A stretch of DNA of 64,000 bases, from positions 620,001-684,000 of the forward strand of contig CAWUHX010000174.1 of assembly GCA_963922205.1 (NCBI GenBank), read 5' to 3'. Origin of the DNA: Romanomermis culicivorax. Lineage: Eukaryota > Nematoda > Enoplea > Mermithida > Mermithidae. Both the position numbers and the translations under genes were made by a program. A model generated the notes under the pieces. It saw only the letters and a program-made list of their open reading frames with translations, was not told where the DNA came from and ran no database searches. Below, one piece after another: positions 10,606 to 22,500 of the stretch; position 1 is the first letter of the stretch, and every line of letters begins with the position of its first letter.

Positions 10606-13295
10606 AAATCATAGTTCAATGAAAACTTCAAAACTCCGAAAAGTAGAGTAAGAACGGCATGTTAATCACAAATTCAGCTCCACTCTTGATATTTTTATTC
10701 CAAACAATGTAGAATTTTCTGGTGGATCTGATTCTATACTATGAACAATACAACCTGAGGACCCGGTCCTAGACATTATTTTTACGCGCGATGTGCCCTT
10801 TGTGGTACTACATGTGGCAATTTGACGCGATTAAGACAGACAAAAATATCAAGGTTGATTCATATTTGTCGCTCAAAAATTTTTTAAAAGTTGATTGAGT
10901 AAGCTAACAAATTTTTATTCTTATGTGACATTATAGTACAACAGATAATCATAAAAATGTGAAATAGTACTTGCTTTCCACTGTTATTATTTGCAAGTAT
11001 TCAAAAAAATCAGACTGTTATATCTGTAGTTTTTTTATATACAAGCGCGTTGTAAAAAGCGGGCTATAATTTCTGTCATTTTTTATGCAAGCGCTGTGGT
11101 AAAAAGCAGACTACCATGCTTAGAAAGCTTGTAAATTACACATTACCCGCTACACACTATGATTAGTTTTCTCATGTCTACGCATCACCTGGATTTACGA
11201 TGCTATGCCGGTAAGTGTGCGTAAAAAATAATTGCATAGTAATTACACGCCGTTAGACGCCATAACGCAGTCTTGAAAGAATGCTTTCTATGCCCAAGTT
11301 CTGCAACGATACAAAAGTTACTGAGCCCACATTCGCACTCCCGGGCGTCAAATTAAATGGACGCATTCAGTTAAACTGCAGTATTCTGACCATCTGCAAG
11401 CCGAATCATGACATATGATGGTCTCTATGTGGGATTAGAGTGTTATCCGACATTTATATCTCACAGTATGTCAAGATAACTACATCGATTGCTACTATTT
11501 TTCTCAGATCTTAATCTCCATCGACGACGGCGACGAGGTGTTGCCATGGCAGGCAATGAGGCCAAAAAATATCGGACCATTTCACAGTACGCCTAGATTA
11601 CGTGTAGAACACTGATTAGAATATGCATGCTAATTTTTTCGCAATATGCTCTTCTCGCTTTAGCAGCATGTTAATTTTTTCTGCTCGACTTTAACAGGGA
11701 AAATTTTGCTGTTTCGTAGCGGTGTCATGGTGAAACCCCGTCATCCCTATAGGATGCGGCCTCTCGTGAGCATTGCTACGGAAAAAATAATTTTTCATGT
11801 GCATAGGCGAAAGTGCCGCCGCCTCCAAGGTAACTTTGATCGATAAGAAAGCTGCTGCTGGCATCATAAATAGAACTTCTGCATGTTCATATGAGGAATC
11901 TTTATGGGAGAAGATAATAGGGCAGTATCAGCGAAAGCAGTTTCTTTTTTTCTAGAAATGCACTACATTACCCAATTAGCAAACTGAAGTGAGCAGGAAT
12001 GTTGTAGAGTAAGTTAGCTTCTTTATATATACAGGATATTTAGACACCTCGCTGAAATGTGGATAATTGGTTCGCTGGAAGATTGATCCTCATCAAATTT
12101 GAGTATAAATCATTGATTCGCATCCGCCTTGAATATGCATAGGGACGGATTTTTGAAACGAAGAGCTTTTGCTGGCACATCAGTAACGAGTAAGTGATAT
12201 TAACAGACCCAGATATCACTTTAGCCTTTTATACAGTAGACCCCGGCATCATTTATTGAACTCTATGGTGTGCTGTATGTGTACTTCGCTGACCGGTTTA
12301 ATTTAAACTTAAAAATTTTCACAAGCAAAGGAAATCGTATTCCATAGTCTGTTTTTCTTTAAATGTTTTCAAAAGCCGGAATGCAAGTAATCATAATCTT
12401 TTTGTGATTTTCTGCCGAACCATAACCGTATTGAACTGAAAATTTGTCGTACCACACAACTGACCCTTAACAATTTTTTTCAGTTGGAGCTTCGTGTAAA
12501 CGATGTTCGGGTCGATATATTCGTGCCGTTTGTCAATTTATAAGCATTCCATAAAAAACGAGATACTTTTCAAGGGGTCGAAAAAAAATTATATCAAATA
12601 CAGAGCCTTGCTATAATTGTGACCAGTCATTATCCAACTTACCATATTTCAGAATTGGGTATTTCACACCCGTTCAGATGCCTCGAATTAACAGTGTATA
12701 AGGTACTTCTATTCAGTAATAATCTAAAAATATATAGTTTTTGATGTAATACCATCGTGTAAGCAAGGAGGAAATTCATGAGTTACGTAATCCGTAATAC
12801 AGTAAAATAGTTTCCGTATCAAATTTTTTTTAAAAGGCCTAAAGCAAGAACCAAAGTCAGTGCACGTGTCATGAAAGAAAGTTCAAAATTTGCTCACTGT
12901 TCGATGATCTCACACGGATATGGAATCCTTCTTCTAGGTGATTTTTGTGGCGTAATTTCGATAAACGTAAAACAAGTACAGAAATCATAATGCGAAATTC
13001 GTATTGAGAACTCTGTGAAGTTACCTTATCAAAACTTGCAGTGAAATGTGACAATGTTTTTTTCCGTCTTACTCGTGACTGCATGGAAAACAGTATAATA
13101 TAACGCATTCGGTTCTTGAGTCAAAACATATACCAGCTATGACACGGTCGATTGTTCAATATATGTTGGAAATCCCGTTGAGCTAGAGTCAGCGTAACGA
13201 GATATGGTCTGTGCGTTTAGAGCAAAAAAATCAAGTTTCTTGGCCGACGGTTTCGTAGACAAAAGAGCAAAAAAATAAAATAAGAAGTTATCCGA
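10606..13295. other. Upstream region of the phosphatase gene; no gene recognised
   Basis: No supported coding region. A diffuse repeat at about 10,880-11,120 (words 'atgtgacatta', 'aaaatgtgaaatagtacttgc', 'tttccact') recurs at 13,900-14,085 and, more weakly, at 20,400-20,540. The sequence otherwise shows no repeat that I can identify. The promoter and any non-coding first exon of the phosphatase gene probably lie in its 3' part, but no TATA box or initiator stands out. Confidence 0.35.
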
Positions 13296-13510
13296 ATGTG
13301 CAAGTTTTCCTATTCGACTTTTGTAGAATCGGTCGACGATGTTGTCGCTCCTCCTAGGGCTAATTACTGTGCTTTCCGGCAAGCGTTACTTAAACTGACG
13401 CCCGGCGATTACATGTGCAAGCTTTTCTGCCGTGGTGATCGATGCAAATACTGTAACCCGGCTTTCATGGCCGAAATGGAACAAGCTGTGCCCGGGCTTT
13501 ACTCTACCTG
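13296..13510 (+). CDS. PTPDC1: PTPDC1-like exon 1 (Cys-rich N-terminus)
   Basis: Starts at an in-frame ATG and ends inside a Trp codon before GTAAGT. Encodes 71 residues plus two bases. The block GDYMCKLFCRGDRCKYCNP matches the cysteine-rich stretch before the phosphatase domain in this family. A polypyrimidine-AG at 13,324 could also be an acceptor, which would move the start upstream. Confidence 0.75.
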
Positions 13511-16500
13511 GTAAGTGCCTTAAAGTGGAGTTCTGTAAATTAAAAAATGAAAATTGCCCATTCAATTAAAAATGGCCGATACAGCAAAAACCATAAAAGT
13601 AGGTTCAGTTTGATACACACGTTTCTTATAATTGAAAACTTTATACTGTAGAAAACGCTAAATTTCTTCGCAAGAATGGGAAAGGCCAAATTCTCGAAAA
13701 AACATCATACTTATCCAATGTCGATTTGGACAGAACTACATCGATACCTGAGTGCTATTCGAGAAATTTTGACCTCTTGACCAAGTTATTGAAAAAAATC
13801 TTCAGACTGCTTGGCGCCCGCTGAAAATTTTTCTTTCTTTGATTACGTAATAAACTTACTACTTTTTTCACTATTGAGCTTATTTTCACAGGATTGTTGC
13901 ATCCATCATTTCGAAATTAATTCAGTAATGTCAATCGAGTAGGCTCGCAAATTTTCAGTCCAATGTGACATATAGTTTAGTAGAAATAGTAAAAATACGA
14001 AATAGTCTGTGCTTTCCACTTTAGCATTTAGGAGTGTTTCGAGAAAAACAGACAATAATCTTGAATTTTGAATTGTTTATTATCGTATGAAATTGAAATT
14101 TCAACTCGGTGAGGGACATATTTTATCTGCATTCGAATCAAGGAAAGCCTTGGCTAAACGCGAAATTGGAAGAAATGAGTATGGTAGTCGTGACCTCATT
14201 CTTACAGGCTCAGGACAAAAATTCGGTTGGGGTTCATGGGTTACAATTTGTGAAAAAATCATAGGTGGCGCGACAGCGTCAACCTATAATATACTTGGCC
14301 CCCAAATTTCATGTCCCCCCCCTCTAGAGCCAAAACGGTAAGAGCTAGAACCTTCGGGTTTTTTGCATAATATCGGGCATAGGGGCAAACTATGGGGTGC
14401 CTTTTGTCATTTCGCCTCTATCTGCAAGTGGTGCTCGGTGGGGCCCCAAAAACAGGTAAAAAACGCACTTTTTAAGGCCCCCCAGTTCCACCATGCCCAG
14501 CAATCGGTGTGCCATACCCAACCTCCATACTTCGGCCTAAGCATCTTGGGGGTGTAATCTCAAATGCGAATTTTTTTTGTTTGAAATATGGCCTCAATTC
14601 AATTATATGGTTGTCCAAAGTCCCGGAAAACGCCAAATTCCCCAATTTTGTTATATAATACTTATGGGTTCAAAAAAATTTTTTTTTGCAGCGTAATGCA
14701 CTACCAATTTTTTTGCAGTTTCAAATATACCTGTAGCCTTATTGGGATTTTTGGGCTGCAAGGGTTTTCGACTATTGGGAATTTGATGGACACCGTCACT
14801 TTACACGAAAAATTATCCCGGGTGTAAACAAGCGTATTTCCGTGATTTTTCAGTGGAGGGAGTTTTCGACCGCAGGGAATTCAATAGACGTCCTCACTTT
14901 ACACAAAAAAATTATCCACAGTGTAAACAAGCGTATTGCCGTAATTTTCTTGTGGAGGGGATTTTCGACCACGAGGAATTCAATGAATGTGATCACTTTA
15001 CACCAAAAATTAACCCGTGTGTAAATAAACGTATTTTCGTGTTTTTTTGCTGAAAAGGGTTTTCGACCACGGGGAATTTGATGAATGCGATCACTTTACA
15101 CAAAAACTTATTCCGGTTGTAAACAAACGTATTTTCGTGATTTTCCGGTGGGTGGGGTTTTCGATCACGGAGAATTTGATGAATGCGATCATCTTACAAA
15201 AAAAAAACTATCGCGGGTGTAAACAATCGTGTTTTCGTGATTTTTACGGAAGGGGTTTTGACTGCGGGGAATTCAATGGATGTGTCACTTTACACAAAAA
15301 AATTATTCCGGATTTAACCAAGCCTGTTTTCGTGAGTTTTTTGTGGGAGGGGTTTTCGACCACTGGGAATTTAATGAAAGTGATCACTTTACACACTAAT
15401 TCATATTGAGTATAAACAAATGTATTTCTGCGATTTTTGAGGGAATATGTTTCTGACCATGGGGAATTCAATGGACGGAGTCAGTTTACACGAAAGAAGT
15501 CATTTGTGTAAACAAAGGTATTTCTGCGATTTTTTATGTTGAAGGATTCTAAACCATGAGGAATTCAATAGATATGGTCACCTTTCAGTATTTTTACAAC
15601 GTTTTTTAAGTACTATGCGGTTTACACATCCTTTACTTTTGCCGGAGGTGAGAATTCGTTGCTCGAAGTTTTTTTTTATTGTTTTTTTGAAGTGCAGATG
15701 ACCAAATTTAAGACTTCAATGTGCTTCTATGAAAGTTTTCGTGCATGGTTGAGGCCCACTAAAAAGAGGTGAACTAGTTTATTAGAAAATGCCCCGATGG
15801 GGCAGAAAAAAGGAGAATATACTTGCTTCAACAGTTGCAATGGTAGAAAAAGAAGTGGACCAGATTTTTGAGAACTTGGGTCAAAGTTGGAAAAAATTCA
15901 CTTCCTTTATATTGGATTTTCATTCTTTCTCAAAAAAATTGTCTTTGTCTGTGGAAAAGTATATTCTGCAGCTGAGTGCATCAACACACTTTCCAACCAA
16001 TGTGCATCTCTGAAATTTTTAGGAGGGTACAGGCGTGGACCTTGGTGTTTTAGCATTTTGTGAGACAAAAAATTCAAAAAAAGTTGGCCAAAAAATTTTT
16101 TGCATAACAAATTTTCCATTTTCAAAACCCTTGTGGAAGTTTATACCCCCATGTCCCCTCTCACACATGTTTGCTTCCAACTGTGTTAAACATTTTTACT
16201 GAATTTGGTGTCAACAAAAGGAATCAACTGAGGGAAAGTGGCACATAAAATCCCATTCAGCTTTTTTAGAAAATAGAGATACAGCACAAAGTCTTCTAAG
16301 AACTAAATCGATTGTGCAAGATACGTTTCATTCACTCATTTTATATAACATATCATATAGAATTCACTCCGTAAGTTCTACTGATTACAAGCTGCAAACA
16401 AATTTATTCTCTTCTATTTAACTATTGAACAAAATAGCATCATTCACAGTTTTTGGATTTAAACGGAAATTTGCAGAAAGAGCGCTTTTTGCGAAATTGC

Positions 16501-19500
16501 AAATGGGAAGCAATTTCACCCATCTTTGTCGCTCGGATTAGAGTCGGGGAGAACCGGATACGGGATTTGGCGCAGACCCCTAATATATGCATGTCTGAAT
16601 CCCATTTACAGATCGGTGCCCAATCACTGTAATCAAATCCCAGTTGCACTAAAGGGGTCTGAGCTCAAGCTCTAGGTAATCTCGAACAAAAAGGCCACTC
16701 GGTTTGATTTCAAGTTCGGTATAATTTGAATGTCATCCGGATCATAACAAGCTCAATGTCGAGATTATCCCCAGCTCGAGCTGTCGGGTTGCACTAAAAT
16801 TTTCGCATAATTTTCTTATATCTAAAGCAAATAAATATAAAAATTTCTGCAATTCCCAAACCCGAACTTAAACCTCAGTTTTAGTTAATCCTGAAGTGAG
16901 TATGATTTGTGCATTGGAAGAAAATAATTTGGACATTTTGAATAGCTTAAACTCAGGATCATCAATTTAATCCCGATGTTGAGATTTTCCTCATGTTGGG
17001 TTAGTGCAACGAACCTCAGGTTCCTTTCATACATGTAACGGAGCTCCGAGGTCTGGGGGGGGGGGGGTTGGAGCACTTTTTTGGGGCCGGGGGTCAGTAA
17101 TTCCCAAAATTTTGGGGGGAGGGGTCCCTGAAGGAAAAAAAAATTCGATTTTTTCCATGAAAAATGTCCAAAAAACGGTTTAAAAAGTAGTAATTTTTGT
17201 CTAAAAAATGATAAAATATGTACTTATGGCGCGAAGCGCCGAGAAAATTGACGTTTTTGACCATTTTTTGTTCAAAAATTGACATTTTTCATGGAAAAAT
17301 GACATTTTTCAGTATTTTTCCGACTAAAACTATGGGGGTCCCTAGGGCTACCATATGGCTAGCCATAGGATTGGAAAATCCTGGGGGGGGGGTCGCCCAA
17401 TGGCTAGCTATATGGTCGGCGATTTCTGGGGGGGGGTTCCCATAGCACTTCCCCCCCAATTACATGTATGGTTCCTTTATAGTTCTGAAAATGACTATAA
17501 TATGCCCCCTCACTATTTTTCAGCCAGTGTGAAAGGCAGGAGTTTTGAATTGGTCGGGAGTTAGAATCCTATCGGTCTACCATTTCTTTACACTTGAAGT
17601 CAGGTGCATATAATTTTCATATAGAAAAATTTTACTGTAGTTGATGCCAGTTGAAGGACAAAATGCACGATGCTGCAGAATATACTTTTTCACAGACATA
17701 GACAATTTTTTTGAGAAAGAGTGAAAATCCAATATAAAGGAAGTGAATTTTTTGCAACTTTGACCCAAGTTCTCAAAAATCTGGTCCACTTCTTTTTCTA
17801 CCATTGCAACTGTTGAAGCAAGTATATTCTCCTTTTTTCTGCCCCATCGGGGCATTTTCTAATAAACTAGTTCTTGATATCTTCGCATCAGCTAGGATCT
17901 GCTGGACGTCATGCACTACCTATGAGGTGGAAATTTTCTTCATCAAATAAGCTACAGTGCTTAACAGTAAGCATACAGCTTCAGTTACAGTCGAATTCAT
18001 TGATATTACTGTATAAATTCTGGAAAAATTTCCGCAGATTTTTTGGAACCGTTTTCCCTTTTATTATTGTTACAATCAATTGGAATGTGGAAAATTGAAA
18101 AGTAAGTCTCCAGCTTGAGATTTCATCAATATCCTCATCAAGAAAAATAATTTTTTGGGAAATCTGTCAGGAAAGCAGCATTGAAAAAAGTGAAATAAAT
18201 GAACATTTAACGTTAAGCACCGTCGATCGATCAGTCGAACAAGGAATGACATACCGTAGAAAGACATATTGTGGATCTGCAATAATTCTGATATGCAGTA
18301 ATTAAAACAAAAATTGAACACACGTTTTTCGATTACTGCAACATATAGTATTAAATGCATTATTGTCCTTGAGAAATTTGCACGATGCTAGTTGCCAAAA
18401 AACATGCGAGTATTGTTACGAAATTTTCTTGTCTATATTTTTCTCTCGGAAGACTCATTGTCGCATAGAACTTCTTCTTCGTCCACTTTCCACTGCTCTA
18501 AACTTTCTTTTTTTTTGTTGGCTTGGTTTTTTTCTATCTCGTTTTTCCTTCTATTTTTCTTTTTTCAACAATTGATCAGTTAAATTTCTTTCTTAATTTA
18601 CAAGATTTTCGATAAATCTGGAAAAGCATGTTTCTCCTTCCAGGGTGACTGACGATATACTGGCCACTTCAAGGCCGACATCCATAGCAATCAAGGAACA
18701 TCGACTTTTCGAAACCTTCAAAAAATTAGGCATCAAGAGCATAATAAACCTTCAAAAAAGTATGGAACATGCGGAATGCGGCCCGCCGTTAGAAAAATGC
18801 GGATTTTCATACGATCCAGAAGAATTCATGAAGAATGATAGTGAGTAGAATTCCTGGCATATTGAATCACTGCTAGATTATGATTACGTATTTACAAAAA
18901 TATAAAGTCAAAATCAGAATAGAAATTTTCCTATATTTTAATGATAAGGACGTGAGCATAAGCTAGTCATGGAAGTTTTTCTACGTCTTAATGCAGTATG
19001 GAATGCGTGACAAAATTTTTTCGACCAAAGGTAATTAAAGAGGAACTCTGTCATAAGCGACTTATTCTTTGTCCTAAAACCTGTCACGTCAAGCTCGTCA
19101 AGTTAGTGTTAAAAAAGGTACAAATTGCTTTATCGCCATTTTTGATAGAGCAATATTGGTTCAGGTTAACCATAATGCCTTAGAGACCATGATGCCTATT
19201 TATTTTTATCCACTTTGACAGTATTCCACTACAATTTCGGGTGGCCGGACTTCGGTGGCGGATCGATCAACGCTCTGATCGACATGGTCAAAGTTATGCA
19301 ATTCGCTGTACTACAGGGAAAAGTGGGTTAACTTTTACATATCATTTAGCAATCTTAGTGACCATTTTTAGGTAGCCATTCATTGCCATGCTGGTTTAGG
19401 TCGAACGGGGGTGCTCATTTGCGCCTATCTAATGTGGAGTTACGGGTACACGGATTCCCAGGCCTTATGTTTCCTTAGATCGAAAAGGTGATAACTTTCA

Positions 19501-22500
19501 GCACATTTTCGCATTGACTGTCAGAATAATTGGAAATTTTCAGACCGCTATCTGTACAAACTAAAGAACAAGTCGCAACCGTAGCAAAACTTCATGCAAT
19601 ATTCGAAGATCTGAAGCCAGTGTTCAGAAAAAAGTAGCAATCGTAGATTCCGTTCCCCTAAGGAAGCATTTCAAAGTCTGCAAAGACTAAAAAAATCTTT
19701 CTAAGCTCCTAGACGTCGGAATGATTTTTTTTCTATTTTCAGCATTGACTTACTAGAGTACCTGCAGAAGCAGAAGCAACTTTTGTACGGCTATGAGTGC
19801 CCATTGCTCAGGCACGTTCCCGAAGTGAGCCTAATTGTAATTTTCGTACGTTGTTTCATATCCTAAAGACAGTTCATCTATTCTACATGGCTACTACTTA
19901 ACTTTTCATTATGAATCGTTACTTGCATGCTCTACCATCAATTTTTCAATCCACCTCATAAATCCGTAACTACATATTGCTTGGTTCAGTGAACTGTCGT
20001 TTTGAGAAAAAATAGTCCGAAGTTTTATGACCTTTCTCTTATTGTAATTAATGTGGTATGCTCATCGAATTCTACACTATTTCTGTTGATATATGAGTGG
20101 AAAATTTCACCATATTCATACGATTTAATCCCAGGCGACATATTTCTCTTGTAAATATTGTGAGCTGAAGATGCATAAATGTATAACTTTCTCATGAAGC
20201 CAGTATTTACAAAATGGCATGATCAAAAACGAGATTCCAATCAAAGCCCGGTTTTCGTATGGATCGATTTTTCTAGTTCCATTTTTGTCAAATAAGCTGG
20301 TCTGTTTTTTGCGAAATGTTCTTAAATTGATAGATGATAAAATGCATGGACTTGAAAATCGCCTACATAAAGCTTTCTCTGTAGATTTTATTTAAAAAAA
20401 TTTTTAAGGGTTACTTTAGTTATGTCGCAAATCTTCAGTTCTATACAATGTGCGATGTGGCAGAAAGTACTAAAAATGTAAAAAATAGCACTTATTTTTC
20501 GAATTTATTATTTAGAACTATTTTAAAAACAGACTATAGTGACGTGATCCAATTTATATCATAGTAATAAGGATATTTATCAGTCAAGTTGCATACAATC
20601 TCACGAAGATTTTTGACGGTTTTTGAAAAACCCCGACTAATCTTTCCATGACTGTTGTTTTCACGTCATATACTTGAGAGCTTTGTTGTCCATTTTCTCT
20701 GAAACTCAACAGAAGTTACAGCAACGCCATGACGCTTTTCGTCACTAGGAAGCTATACATTAGGACGCCGGGACATTAGGACGTTAAGAGCAATACATTA
20801 GGACGCAGGGACATTAGGATGCTAGGGAGCAATACATTAGGACGCAAGAATATTGGGACACAAGGACGTTAGGACGCAAGGGCATTAAGACGCAGATGAC
20901 TAGGACGCAGGACAGAACATGATACTGCAAAACTAAGGATACCGGAGGATACGATGTAAACGCTTTTCACAAAATAATTGAATTTTATGCATTTGCAGTC
21001 AATCTTTGTGAAATTATGCTAAAGAGTATTATTCGCTGTTCTGAAGACTACAGGGTGAGCCAAAAAAAAGGCGACCGGTACTGACTTTTATAGCATCCGA
21101 ACGGGTGAAGCTTTTTTAATGAGGTTTCCTATCGTCTATAGATAAAACATCTGGCATAGTAACTGCAAAGTTTCAGCCAGATTTCTTGAATATTGACTGT
21201 CTAAAACCAAAAATACTAAACGTCGATTTTTTTGCTGATGAATATTTAAAAATTTACAGAATCAACATGTTTCACAGCAGAAAAGTACAGTAGATTCAAT
21301 TATAGGAACAACGTAACAGCTGGAAACTACAAGAGACCCGCTTTAGTGTGTCCTACTTTCTGTTTCACCAATAATTTTAATCGTTTTTGAATCTGGTCAA
21401 TGACATAGTTGATTTTGCTTTAATTTTGCTTTTTTTCCAATTTAATAACAAAAGCTCTTAATTTTGGCGAAATTTTGATCATATTGAAACAAGAAGTTGC
21501 TGACTTTAAATTACGTGTAACTTACAAAGCTGGGTGATTCTTAAAGTATTATTGTAATATTACAGCTTCACAAAACTTTTTTCACAATAGGACAATTTTT
21601 ACTTTCATTAAAGTAATATTACAGCTTCACAAAACTTTTTTCACAATAGGACAATTTTTACTTTCATTTCACAACTTTTACTCTTTGAAAAATGATCACT
21701 TTTACTAAATTTCTGTTTGTACAGTAACCATAAACGCTAGGAGCATAAAATTTGGCCCTTGTAACAAAGACAGACAGAGCATTCTAACGCAGCAATCCGC
21801 ATTGTAAAACCTTCATCTGTTCGAAAGTTATAAAAGTCAGCAACGGTCGCCTTTTTTTCTGGCTCACCCTGTATAACCGATAGGTTTTATAGGTGAAAAC
21901 AATCGATGCAACGATTAGAGTTTCGTCACATGCAGCCTTACTAGAGATCTGGAAATCAATTTTGATAATCTTGAAAGATTCCAGAAGACTGATCGTCAAG
22001 AAGTCTGTATCACGAAGGAAGAATTCGTTGAATAGAGTCAACGGTCCTTCTAAATTTTGAATAAAAGTTTAGCTGTGACCTCGCTGCATCGATCACTTTG
22101 AAATGAATGGAGTATAGTCACATTAAAGTGGGATTAAGGAAATTGAGGAACCTTGAATATCTCCCAAATTACAACTTTTTCTATTTTCTAAGAATAAATA
22201 GATAATTCAGGAAGTCCAAGACGTTTGAAATGCATCAATATCAAGTATCAATGCAGTATATGGTACAATGATAGAATTTTCATCTATTTTCTTAAACAAA
22301 CAGCACAACTGAGCTCTCCAAAATCGAAGTTTTACGGACACCCAGGAAAATAAATCAGGTTCTGGTTTTTAATTCAACAGTAAACGATGATTGATCACTC
22401 TATAAATCGATTTCGTAAACATTGGAGGTTAATAACCGTTAATCTGTTGTCTGCGAGTTTTCATTAGCGACTGCTCTACTCTAAGGACTTCTATCAACAG

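Larger units (their letters stand above)
14259..17870 (+). mobile_element. Helitron-like composite in PTPDC1 intron 1
   Basis: The start, TCATAGGTGGCG with a short hairpin (GGTGGCGC and GCGTCAACC, 14,264-14,284), is shared with 55,332 and 4,305. The right end reads GCCCCATCGGGGC (hairpin 17,841-17,853), 13 nt, CTAG (17,867-17,870), then T, which is the classic Helitron 3' layout. The same 3' end occurs inverted at 15,774-15,803 with about 200 bp of nearly identical sequence, so the right half is flanked by long inverted copies. No Rep/helicase is present, so any Helitron here is non-autonomous. The sequence after 15,774 may be a separate minus-strand insertion; the copy at 55.3 kb has the same junction, so the composite moved or was duplicated as a unit. 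Confidence 0.6.

Noticed and set aside
14853..15409. Overlapping open frames across the 97-100 bp array
   Set aside because: They follow the repeat period and change frame with unit length; typical artefact of tandem repeats.
17389..17398. G-runs here and elsewhere as assembly gaps or errors
   Set aside because: They recur at the same positions in independent MITE copies with intact duplications, so they are family features, though exact run lengths may be unreliable.
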